This document shows positions 55,501 through 64,000 of a stretch of 64,000 bases of DNA, in pieces. The stretch is from Neurospora tetrasperma FGSC 2508. Its lineage: Eukaryota > Ascomycota > Sordariomycetes > Sordariales > Sordariaceae. How positions within the stretch are numbered: position 1 is the first letter of the stretch; the number at the start of each line of letters is the position of its first letter. The notes beneath the pieces are model-generated. The model worked only from the letters and a program-made list of their open reading frames with translations. It was not told the DNA's origin and did not search any database. The stretch covers positions 5,077,293 through 5,141,292 of the forward strand of contig NW_009799100.1 in NCBI RefSeq assembly GCF_000213175.1. The letters are read 5' to 3'. Both the position numbers and the translations under genes were made by a program.

Positions 55501-55784
55501 ATCGACTCCGTCATCGCAGCGTGGGGTCAGACATGCAGCCGTCATCATTGATAGAGGTACTGGACTGTAGCTGTTTGCCCTACTTCAACCCTCTTCTTTC
55601 CTTCCAATAATTTGCTCCTTCTTCTGGACATCTTCAAATCAACATTGCGTCTGCCTTTCAGTTCACCTATTCGACCTCCAATAACCAGCATCACTGGCAA
55701 CGTCAACATACAGACGAGGGGCAGACTTCCACCGAGCACCTCGCTCAACGCCCACCCATTCCTGATCACGGACGTCATCGATGG
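49586..55784. other. Six-kilobase gene-poor region
   Basis: No gene I can support in over 6 kb. There are many short open frames, CTACC/GTAGG repeats and simple tracts such as GTAGTGTAGTGTAGTGTA (50845). One long frame at 54109-55158 is listed separately. The region may hold promoters, untranslated leaders or non-coding transcripts. Confidence 0.45.
54109..55158 (-). CDS. Orphan 349-codon open frame, doubtful
   Basis: Longest frame in the gene-poor region. No signal peptide, domain or repeat was recognised, and residue composition (many Ser, His, Thr, Cys, Trp) resembles translated non-coding DNA. Its length is the only argument for it. It could be a chance frame, a young gene or part of a non-coding transcript. 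Confidence 0.18.
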   Translation of the reverse strand: MKYFRCQRGMNDGNHFDRLTGLLTMITFRPMRTIYLIVTGNSTLSHLNIQAESYILYNSALAKSRPLVQVHGIRRKLVVCLSEQSQRFTGQHHRSFRILKEHLSETYVYKLPKCTGQVIKCGWTWMIGFREYPIQSTADVVNNSSCWFVKVNIYCTITCVVSSKTLDTKEWHADHRVPTMILSSLNTEGLDLYNRSESAVTDHQHASSQRWILYLIVFPPFPQHNQKCFSSISLAFLSCEHTVAGRSTYRVHQPLVSGPSLPVTTRRHQQSHACIWLRLTPHPGYHHLNASDSVHSNYIYQQSKLIRQSTCVCVRSVHMRCKQANAWVGEVTFLLLEICTYSPEIHLHT

Positions 55785-56996
55785 ATGGCTAGTAGACTGC
55801 CCGTCAACAAGTTGAAGCTCAACATCATCAACAGCTGTTGTCAGAAATCATCACCGCATTCCCAGAGACTCTCCACCAACACCTTTCGTTCTCTGTCAAC
55901 CAAAGTCCCAAGGCTTCCCGCAACAGCTACCAGTCTCGACCAGAAGATCTCGAAACCATCACCACCGCGCTACACCAAACCACCGATCATCAACCGCTGC
56001 CTCACCACTACTTCAACCACCTCAACCCCCTCCTCAACAACCACCACCAAAATGTCCACCTCCACCCCTCAACAACCCAACCGCCAACCACTCCCCTCCA
56101 CCCCACCCCCATGGCGCGCCCCCTTTCTCTCCCACCTAACCTCCCTCCCTCCCTCCTCTCGCACCTTCGTTCTCTCCACCCTCCACCCCCTTCCCCCCTC
56201 CTTATCCTCCACCTCGACCCCAACCCCCGTCTCCTCCACCATCCCCGTCCTCCCCCGCGCCCGCACCTGCGTATGCCGCAGTCTCTGGGCCCAACTCGAC
56301 GCTAACCCGCACAACCCCGCCGCCTTGAACCCTCCCGTGTTCGAAAGCGACATGATCGCCTTCACCACGGACGCCCGCATGGAAAAAGCCGCTGAGATCG
56401 TCGACACGGCCTCGGAAGAGCGGATCGAAGCCGGGGGGGAGATGACGGGCGGCGGAGGGCCCGTTGAAGTCGTATTTTGGATCGAGTCCGCCAAGGACCC
56501 GGAAACTGGAGAAGAAAGAAAAGTGATGACGCAGTGGCGGATTCGAGGATCGGCGTGGCTTTTGGGGCCGGACGTGGACAGTGAAGGGGCGAAGAAGGTG
56601 CGGGAGGTGTTGAGGCAACGGATGCGCAGACTGGAGGGCAAGACACAAGAGGATGAAGAGCAATGGAGCTGGAGTAGGGAGGTTACGGCGCATTTTGGAA
56701 ATTTGAATCCGGTCATGAGGGGGACGTTTCGCGGACCGCCGCCGGGACAGCCGGTGGCGTTCCCCCCTGGAAAAGGGGAGGGGTTGGGGCAGGAGGTGGT
56801 GGATTTGCAGGATGAGGTGGCGAGGAGGAATTTTAGGGTGGTGGTGATTGTGCCGACCGAGGTGGATCAGGTTGATTTGTCGGATGCGAAGAGGGCGAGA
56901 CGGTGGTTGTATTTGTGGAGGGGAAATAGTTATCATGCGAAGGAGGCGGGCGGGGAGGTGGAGGGGGAGTGGGAGAAGGTTGAGGTTTGGCCTTGA
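55785..56996 (+). CDS. FMN-binding pyridoxamine 5'-phosphate oxidase-like protein (Alr4036 family)
   Basis: Likely a flavoprotein of the split-barrel PPOX superfamily. The long form starts at ATG 55785 (403 residues) and a short form at ATG 56052 (MSTSTPQQPN, 314 residues, strong ACCAAAATG context). The domain shows APFLSHLTSLPPSSRTFVL, a CVCRSLWAQLDANPHNPAALN segment, MIAFTTDARMEKAAEI, VVFWIESAKDPETGEERKVM and TQWRIRGSAWLLGP. It ends in RRWLYLWRGNSYHAKEA and EWEKVEVWP, typical of the Alr4036 family. The 89-residue N-terminal extension is rich in Ser, Thr, Arg and Lys and nearly free of acidic residues, like a mitochondrial presequence. True PNP-oxidase activity is not assured. No intron. Confidence 0.85.
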   Translation: MASRLPVNKLKLNIINSCCQKSSPHSQRLSTNTFRSLSTKVPRLPATATSLDQKISKPSPPRYTKPPIINRCLTTTSTTSTPSSTTTTKMSTSTPQQPNRQPLPSTPPPWRAPFLSHLTSLPPSSRTFVLSTLHPLPPSLSSTSTPTPVSSTIPVLPRARTCVCRSLWAQLDANPHNPAALNPPVFESDMIAFTTDARMEKAAEIVDTASEERIEAGGEMTGGGGPVEVVFWIESAKDPETGEERKVMTQWRIRGSAWLLGPDVDSEGAKKVREVLRQRMRRLEGKTQEDEEQWSWSREVTAHFGNLNPVMRGTFRGPPPGQPVAFPPGKGEGLGQEVVDLQDEVARRNFRVVVIVPTEVDQVDLSDAKRARRWLYLWRGNSYHAKEAGGEVEGEWEKVEVWP

Positions 56997-57911
56997 GGGA
57001 TTGATTGGACTGGTTCGTGATTTGGACTGTGTGAGTCTTTCGGGTATGTGTCATTAATGAAAGGAATGAATGATTGAATAGTCAACATGCCATTTGACAG
57101 CGGATTACAGTGTTGGAGGATAAGTGTCTTGACTTTGTGGTAGAGGCTGCGGACGGTTTGGGTTTTGTCATTACAATGTCATCAATCACTAACTCCTAAG
57201 CAATCGAATCAACAGCTCAATAGTTTTGATAATTCATGCTCGATTTGAACAAGATTGATGAAACTTTCTTTCAGTCAGCGTCAAAACACCCGAATGTTGA
57301 TGATTGAGCCAAGGGTGGGCAATTCTACCTCAGACAAGCACCCTAACATATTGAACTCCGTGCCGAATATACCCATTAGCAAACCAAACAAACCGAATTT
57401 TGCTCCGATATCTCTTGTCTCAAAATTTCATAATGATAGCTCGGATATTCTCTTGTCGGTATATATCTCAAGCTACTTAACAAAAGCCACTCCGTAACGC
57501 CTTTCTTTCTTTATCCTCTTTTGGAAAAAAGAACAGAAACTGATTTCCCTGTATCCCCATAATGCTAGAATGGTTAAGAAAAAAAACGCCCAAGTGTTTT
57601 GTATTACACAACCGAACCCCTAACCCCTTCATCCCTATCCCGCTGGTGGCTGCCGTGCTTTCCGTCCTTTCTTGCTTTGCTGCTGGCCGTCATCCCCTTC
57701 AGGGCTTCTTATCCAGTCCTCGTCCATATAGTCATCATCTGATTCCCATCAGCCAGACCCGCGTTGGCCCGTCGAAGACCGTCCAGAGAACAAACCAAGC
57801 CCGGGAAGAGATTGGATGGATTGGTGTAGTGCCCACCAGCCAGCCAGCCAGCCCAGCTTTGCCAACCGCACGCAACCACCTCCTTCTCTCACGCACACAC
57901 GCTTGCCCCCC
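56997..57911. other. Convergent intergenic region
   Basis: About 0.9 kb between two genes whose 3' ends face each other. Holds their 3' UTRs; no supported gene. Confidence 0.5.
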
Positions 57912-58834
57912 TTATACGCAAAGCCTGTAAGAAGCATAGCGACCCGCCGTCTCCGACACACGAATGATCTTGACGACCTGGCCCCTCTTGAGTCCCAAAT
58001 ACCGCGCAATCGGATCCTTGCTCAGAATTCTCGGCAGCTGCGTCTCCTTGAGTCGGTACCGCTTGAGGAGGGCGGCCTTCTCCTCCTTGGACAGCAACAC
58101 GTGCTTGGGCACGAGCTCGTGGTGCGTGATGTTGACCAGCAGGTCCTCCTCCAGGAAGCACTCGACCTGGGTGTACTGCGAGGTGACGGACATGACCTTG
58201 CGGGCCTGGGCGGACAGGGGGACGGCGGTGATGAAGATGCCGGCTTTGAACTTGTTGTCGGAGCAGTGGGTGACGAATTTCTTCATGACGGACACGCCGA
58301 TGGAACCCTTTTCGGTGCAGAACTCGACCCAGATGGTGCCGCATTCGGGAACGGGGTTGGGGTTGGAGGGCGTGGGAGGGGCGGTGAACTTTTTGATCAT
58401 GGCTTCCGAGGGGCGGGCGGAGAATTGGAGCTTGGCGCGGCTGTGGTTTGGTGTCGTTAAGTCAGCTTTTGGTTGGCTTGGGTGGGATGGTAGGTGATGG
58501 TGGTTTGAATTCGGATGCAACGCGTAAAGTGATGTGATGGGTGATGGAGGAGAGGAACTCACTTTGGTGTTCCATCCTCGTTCGTGTATTCAGCCTTGAA
58601 CCGCTCGAGCGAGATCTTGACTTCATCTTCCGACAACTCGTAGCCCTATAGTCGAGAAACGCATATATATGTCAGAATAGGTCGGATCATTGTGGGCGAT
58701 GGCGCGTCGAGCAAGCGCCGTGATAAGGATGGATGGCGTACCCTGTCCTGAACCATCTCGTGAACAGTCCTCCAGGCTCTCCACAGACGGGAGACTTCCT
58801 TGGAGGCACTGGTGGGGCTGCTGTCGTCCTCCAT
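57912..58834 (-). CDS. rpb5: RNA polymerase I, II and III shared subunit RPB5 (ABC27)
   Basis: Common subunit of the three nuclear RNA polymerases. Exons on the minus strand: 58834-58742, 58645-58563, 58440-57912; 234 residues. Exon 1 starts MEDDSSPTSASKEVSRLWRA and continues WRTVHEMVQDR; exon 2 GYELSEDEVKISLERF ... NEDGTP; exon 3 AKLQFSARPSE and the eukaryote-specific N-domain end. The C-terminal assembly domain, shared with archaeal RpoH, reads NITHHELVPKHVLLSKEEK, LLKRYRLKETQLPRILSKDP and IARYLGLKRGQVVKI, ending GRYASYRLCV. All core motifs are intact. It is transcribed divergently from the Bfr1 gene. Confidence 0.97.
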
Positions 58835-59988
58835 TTTGGCTGTGTGTGAGGGGCGATCGATTAAAGCGTAGTGTTTGTCGTCGCGGAGTGGTGGTGATGT
58901 GGTGGTTGCGCAGGTGAGGTGGTGGTTCGCGATGGTGGATGGCGTGTGGTGGATTGATAGCTTGGAGGACTTTCCTGTTTACGAGGCTGAAGGACAAAGG
59001 CTCTCAAAAAATTGCGGGAAGGGTGGGTGTCGCGGAAGACCAGAGGCGTGGCCGCATTGATCAGAACGCCCACTCCAGGTTTCCACGCCGGCCGATAAGA
59101 GATGGATGGGTCCACAGTGAGCCGGAGGCTGCCTTCACCCCTGTCAGACACTACAAGTAAGCGCGCAGATGGTCTGTGCTGTTGACCGTTGGCCGGGCTT
59201 CTGATTCAGTTTGTTGAATTCGTGAAAGAGGAGGAACAGTGATGGTGTGCGCTGGTTTTATGCATCACAGGAAAATCGGACATTTACTTGCTTTTCCCGT
59301 ACTGCACATATAGCACACAAAATTAATTATTCTCTGCCAACTATGTAAACCTCTTCCATGATCCATATAATTTCCATGAGGGCCATTGCTCGGCAAAGTG
59401 AAGAGCCAATTCAACCTATCATCATCCTCCAACCAACCAACCAGCGCACCATAGTGTACTTGGTAGGTAGTAGCGCACAGGCCAAGACGGTGACACGCGT
59501 GACACGGTGTCGGGGAAAGGCCACGATCTGCAGATCTGGAACACGCCTGAAGCGGGACAAATTTTGGAATTTTTTTGGAACTGGCGACTGTGAATTGAGG
59601 GTTGAAAGTGAAAGGTTAGTTTCCGTTGAATTGTCAAATGCGGGCAAAACAGGTCAGGCATTGACAGCACCCGCACTAACCATTGTTCTCCCCAGGGCAG
59701 TCTGGACCCCATCTTCCACTATAATCACATCTCCATCTAAACAGCGATTACCCTAGAGGTACATCCTACAGGACCCGAACAGCGGTCCTCGGACGTGCAC
59801 TGCCTTCCATCCTTCCTCAGGTCGCCCGCGGCTGTTCTACACTAAGTAGCTCTCCATCCCACCCACCGGCTCCGACCCACGCCCCGGCTGCCTAGTCCCC
59901 CTTCCCGTCTTTATCTTAACTATTCCCTTCCTTTCGTCTCTTCTTCCTTCTTCTTTTTTTTCTCCAGCAACCCCCAACACCACACACA
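58835..59988. promoter_or_regulatory. Divergent promoter between rpb5 and bfr1
   Basis: About 1.15 kb separate the two starts. The Bfr1 side ends in a pyrimidine-rich leader (59930-59966), typical of highly expressed fungal genes. No supported gene lies within. Confidence 0.45.
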
Positions 59989-61696
59989 ATGGCCGAGTCG
60001 CAATCCCCCGCTGCCGCCCCTGCGGCCACCACCAAGCCTCATAAGCCTGATCAGGATGCCTTCAACGAGAACCTCGCCAAGGCCGAGAAGGAGTATCAGG
60101 ATGCCCTGAAGAAATACGTGAGTCCCCTGCCCTGGCCGCCACCAAGAGCGCATCTACCCGATACCGTGGAGTCAGAGCACCCGCCCTCACACTCTCGATG
60201 CACCCTGCCGTCCACGCCACCATCACCACCACGTCTTCTGCTACTAGAAGCTGCTGCCCCCAATTGCCATGTGACAAGGCCAGACTAACCAATTGTCCCT
60301 GAATCCAGAACGAGATCAAGGCCAAGGTTGAGCTCGCCGCTCCTAGCAAGAACAAGGACCAGCCCAGCCCCACCCAGAAGAAGCGCCAGGAGCTCATCTC
60401 CCAGCTCAACGAGATCCGTCAGCAGCAGGCCGGTGGCAAGAATGCCCGCACCTCCAAGCTCGACCAGATCAAGCGCCTCGATGAGCAGCTCCGCAGCCGC
60501 ATTGCCGAGCAAAAGACTGCCCGCAGCAAGGTCAACTTCAAGTCCACCGAGGAACTCGACCGCGAGATTGAGCGCCTGGAGAAGGAGGTCAACGGCGGCA
60601 TGATGAAGCTCGTCGACGAGAAGAAGGCCCTCGCCGAGATCTCCAACCTCCGCAAGCAGCGCAAGAGCTTTGCTGGCTTCGACGATGCCCAGAAGCAGAT
60701 CGACGACCTCAAGGCCAAGATCAAGGAGATCAAGGACAGCCTGGAGGACCCTGAGGCCAAGGCCCTCAGCGAAAAGTACAACAAGCTCCAGGCCGAGCTT
60801 GACGCCATCAAGGCCGAGCAGGACGAGGCCTACAAGAACCTCTCCAGCCTTCGTGACGAGCGCACCAAGCTCCAGCAGCTTCAGTCTGAAAAGTACCAGG
60901 CCATCAAGAAGCTCAAGGATGAGTACTACGGCGCCAAGAAGGAGTTCGCCAAGTGGGAGCGTGAGCAGCGCGAGAAGGCTCGCGAGAGACAGCAGGCCGA
61001 GCGTGAGCGCATCGCCAAGGAGCGCCGCATGGAGCGTGCCCAGAAGATGCTTGCCGAGGCTTCTGACCCCGCCTACCTCGAGGAGATCCGCCGTGCCAAC
61101 TCTCTCCTCAAGTACTTCGACCCCAGCCACGAGGTCGCCGAGAAGGCTCCTCTCCTGGCCGACAAGGGCCTCGGTGCTCAGGCTCTTCGCAAGGTCGACG
61201 ACTCTGGCCTCAAGGGCATGAAGCTCGTCCGCAAGGAGGAGCGTGATGACGACTACCTCCCTGCCGTCAAGAAGGGCAAGAAGTCCAAGAAGCCCACCGG
61301 TGCTGCCCCTGTCGCCACCGGCAAGACCTTCAGCCTCCCTCCCTCGGTCATTGAGGACTGCAGCTTCGTCGGTGTCGAGCCCCCCATGGCTGCTACCGAT
61401 ATCCCTGCTGCCGTTGAGAAGATCAAGGCCAAGCTCGAGCAGTGGAAGGCTGACCAGCCTGAGCAGACTCGCAAGGTATGTTGTTTTTGTTTCGTTCCTG
61501 TTGAAGTGACGGTTGCTAACAGTGCCGCTTGCAGAACATCGAGAAGGCCAAGAAGGAGATTGAGCGCCTCGAGGCTGAAGAGGCCGGTGAGGCTTCGGGC
61601 TCTGCCACCCCCAAGAAGGCCGTCGAGGAGGTCACCGAGGGCGTCAAGAACGCCACTATTGAAGAGAAGACTGAGGCTGTCGAGGCATCCGCATAG
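59989..61696 (+). CDS. bfr1: Bfr1-type ER/polysome-associated coiled-coil protein
   Basis: Homologue of yeast Bfr1 (nuclear segregation protein Bfr1), an mRNP and polysome-associated protein linked to the ER and secretion. Exons 59989-60117, 60309-61475, 61535-61696; 485 residues. N terminus MAESQSPAAAPAATTKPHKP. Almost the whole protein is charged coiled coil (KLDQIKRLDEQLRSRIAEQK, EISNLRKQRKSFAGFDDAQK, KQIDDLKAKIKEIKDSLED). Diagnostic segments are RKSFAGFDDAQ and EYYGAKKEFAKWEREQREK; a Lys-rich GKKSKKPTG follows, then a conserved-looking PPSVIEDCSFVGVEPPMAATD near the C-terminal third. The last exon encodes an acidic tail (NIEKAKKEIERLEAEEAGEA). Strong preference for C-ending codons (CTC, AAG, GCC) suggests high expression. 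Confidence 0.92.
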
Positions 61697-63091
61697 AAGC
61701 GCCGCCATCGACGTCACGGATCGTCTCGTTCTCTGACATCTGGGAAGTTATGATTTGAGGGGGACCAGGACTCCGACGAGGTTCAGGTTGCCAGGTTAAG
61801 CGGGTATTTGGGTCCTGTCATCCCTCTTTTTCATCCTTACCACTACCGTCCGCTGCCCACAACGACGTTACAGCCGTGTCAGATGTTGTGCGCATCTATC
61901 CCGGCACATTATCATTCGCATATATATCCCCGATATTCATCCTTTTTTTTTGCCTTAGTGGTCTCTTTAGTCATCATTATCCCCTGGTCTCTTCCATCAA
62001 CTGTTGTTAGCATGCTTATTGGGGTACAGAAAAGGGGAAAGTTTTCGGGAATTCAAAATACGGGGTGGCATTCTTAACTCATCCTCACCTTCACACGCAA
62101 AAAGACTTTAATAGCTGGATTTGTCCGAACCTGCTCCCCAACGTATTAGGTTTTGAGGTGATGTTTCTGGTGGTTGGTGAACGCAAGGGAATCGACAAGC
62201 CAACTGAGGTACTGCAGGCCCCGAAAAGAAAGCATGACAAGGTGTCGAAGTGGAAGAAACTGACGGGAACATGTGAAAAGGACTCTTGAGATAGGTTAGA
62301 TACGAGAGTGGAAAACAAGAGGGACATTGATACCCATCTTTCACACTCGCATATCCATACAGCCCGATCGTCAAGTGTCATTGGATGTTTGCTTTCACTG
62401 ACTGCTTGCCTGCCATGTTCCGTTAACCTCAAATACCAACAACCATCATCCTTCCTCACTTCTCACCGTAACGACAGCTGTCAACGACAAAGGGATAGCT
62501 ACCTATCCACGAGTGTCTGTGGATTTGGGAATAGAGTCCACTAACTCGACTGGTCTGCGTTACCAGCGGAACCCGAATAGCGTAAATCACAACAAACAGT
62601 ATTGTTACAGCCCAAGCAAATAAACCGAGTGGGAGTAACAGAAAAAAAGAAGAAAAAAAAACTCCTGACGTTCTCAAGCACATTGGCACACACAGAGCAG
62701 ACAGGACACACGCCGATAGCAGCCCAACAAAAACGTCCCGAGTGTCCCCGTGCACACTGCCCATGTCCGTCCTATGCCTCTTCCTACCTCTATGCTATCT
62801 ATTAGGTACACGTAGAAGTACAGGTGCTTGGAGGTTCCCTTTCATGTAAGTAGGGCAATCTTCTCGAAACCCTTAACCTTCTAGGAATCAAAAGGCAAGG
62901 TACAGTCATGGTCAAAAAATAGGTACTGTCCCCCTCCCCCCACACATCATCCAATATGGTAAGGGGGGGACAGTATTTTGTTTACTATGAGTTTTAGGTA
63001 CTTGGAAGACTACCTAGCTAGCTAGATTATTTTACTTGTAGGGTTTGTAAACATTGGATGTCAAATCAACATATGAAGTTTCAGTTTGATA
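61697..63091. other. Intergenic region downstream of bfr1
   Basis: 3' UTR and intergenic sequence without a supported gene. A C-tract/G-tract pair (CCCCCTCCCCCC at about 62931, GGGGGGG at about 62964) separated by about 25 bp could form a hairpin: the flanks AATAGGTACTGTCCCCC and GGGGGACAGTATT are inverted copies. Confidence 0.5.
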
Positions 63092-63449
63092 CTGTTAACC
63101 CTGTACATAGCGATCAGCCATATAACGATATCCTGACCATAACATTCAAGATCAAGGTAACGGTGCATATTTATATGGGAGTAACGATCAACCTTCGTAT
63201 TACGATTTCGATCAGATTTTGGAGGCGAGTTGCACCAAAATCGTTATACTTGGGGGGTTTGGTTCGGTTCTGAGACGCCCAGTGACAGGCTGTTACAGCT
63301 CGTGACGGCCGGTCATAGGTCCTTTCAGCTGGCGCCGGCCTCCTGATTGGTCCAGAAGCCCGACCTAGCCTACCTTAGAGTAACGATAACCTGGGCATTA
63401 CGATCAAGACCCGGGTAACGGACTTGATCGTTATGTGCAGGGTTAACAG
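63092..63449. mobile_element. MITE-like element, Tc1/mariner-type ends
   Basis: 358 bp bounded by 25-bp terminal inverted repeats. The left arm starts CTGTTAACCCTGTACATAGC, and the right arm, reverse-complemented, CTGTTAACCCTGCACATAAC. They differ at two positions, both transitions. A TA dinucleotide flanks each end (63090-63091 and 63450-63451), the target duplication of Tc1/mariner elements. The interior has several TAACGATC-type motifs and no coding frame, so it is non-autonomous. Confidence 0.72.
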
Positions 63450-63451
63450 TA

Positions 63452-64000
63452 CCCTGTTTTCATTATATTTAATCATGAACCCAGCATTTGATGTCGAAGG
63501 GGGGGAGGGGTTTCTAGTACGGACTTGTACTGATGATGTACATTACTGGATTTACTGGATTACTGGATTCATGACTGGATATAAATACATGCTAATCCCA
63601 TACCTCTACCTCTATCTCTACCGTTATGTCCCTAGGTATGTGTTCCCATTGCAAAGAGAGGTTACTACCTACATTAGGTAGGTATTTACCTATATACATA
63701 AAGTACATACAATGGGGTAAATTCGATAGTACACTACATGTACATGTACATAGTACCTCTCCATCCCGCATTTCCATTCGTCAGATAGGATTCCAGATTT
63801 CACCACCTCATGTCCCGTCTCAGAAATCCGTGCGAATGGTATCTACCTAGCGAAGCGGACGGGTGGACATGTGGACGGACGAATACCCGTCTAGTGAAGA
63901 CGGGATATAGCGTCATCGGGCATCTATCAAGCCGTTTTTTCAATGTTCTCAAAGTTTGGGTCAGGCTACCTAGGTAGTAGGTAGGGACGGATGGTAGTCC
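63452..64000. other. Intergenic end of the window
   Basis: No supported gene. Repeated CTACC/GGTAGG and TACATGTACATGTACAT-type short motifs are present, as in many fungal intergenic regions. Confidence 0.45.

Noticed and set aside
60285-61130. 281-codon Leu-rich frame antisense to bfr1
   Set aside because: Its poly-Leu composition mirrors the CTC/AAG-rich codons of the coiled coil on the other strand.

Overview
The window is nuclear DNA of a filamentous ascomycete, most likely a Neurospora-type member of the Sordariales. The genes have short introns (about 50-140 nt) with GTRNGT-type donors and CTAAC branch sites. The gene set is typical of these fungi (Fis1, Spc24, RPB5, Bfr1, a Zn2Cys6 regulator). 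One repetitive element carries near-saturated repeat-induced point mutation (RIP): CpA and TpG are almost absent and TpA is very abundant, while the flanking DNA is normal. The species assignment is inference.

Left third (1-23 kb), accessory and repeat-rich. A very large secreted LysM/chitin-binding/GH18 chitinase of the killer-toxin-like group (1490-6070) is followed by a repeat graveyard (6.3-7.7 kb) with an inverted-repeat foldback, a 21-bp tandem array and small coding fragments, one copied from a chitinase gene. Next comes a fungal NLR gene on the minus strand, read from 21919 to about 9031, with a nucleoside phosphorylase-like domain, a NACHT ATPase and about 18 ankyrin repeats. A 7.6-kb Ty3/gypsy chromovirus (13265-20884) lies inside its phosphorylase domain in the same orientation. 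It has recognisable LTRs, TG...CA ends and a perfect 5-bp target duplication. Removing the element and one duplicate rejoins the reading frame exactly. The element is heavily RIPed inside and almost untouched at its two outer edges. A second lesion, a stop codon where a tryptophan is expected, lies just before the NACHT Walker A motif.

Middle and right (23.5-62 kb), ordinary gene-dense DNA. In order: a Ran-binding Yrb2/Hba1-like protein (-), an unrecognised secreted or single-pass membrane protein (-), a RING-H2 ubiquitin ligase (-), Fis1 (-) divergent from Spc24 (+), a small membrane protein (-), a TatD/Scn1-like hydrolase (+), a Zn2Cys6 transcription factor (+), a fungal rhodopsin-like seven-helix protein (-), a 6-kb gene-poor stretch, an FMN-binding pyridoxamine-phosphate-oxidase-like protein (+), RPB5 (-) divergent from Bfr1 (+), and a terminal intergenic region with a 358-bp MITE-like element bounded by TA. 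Exon boundaries were read by eye from splice signals and protein continuity.

The most notable object is the NLR/retrotransposon locus: a datable, reversible-looking inactivation of an innate-immunity or allorecognition-type gene, beside a chitinase and scattered coding fragments. No wholly new multi-gene system was recognised.
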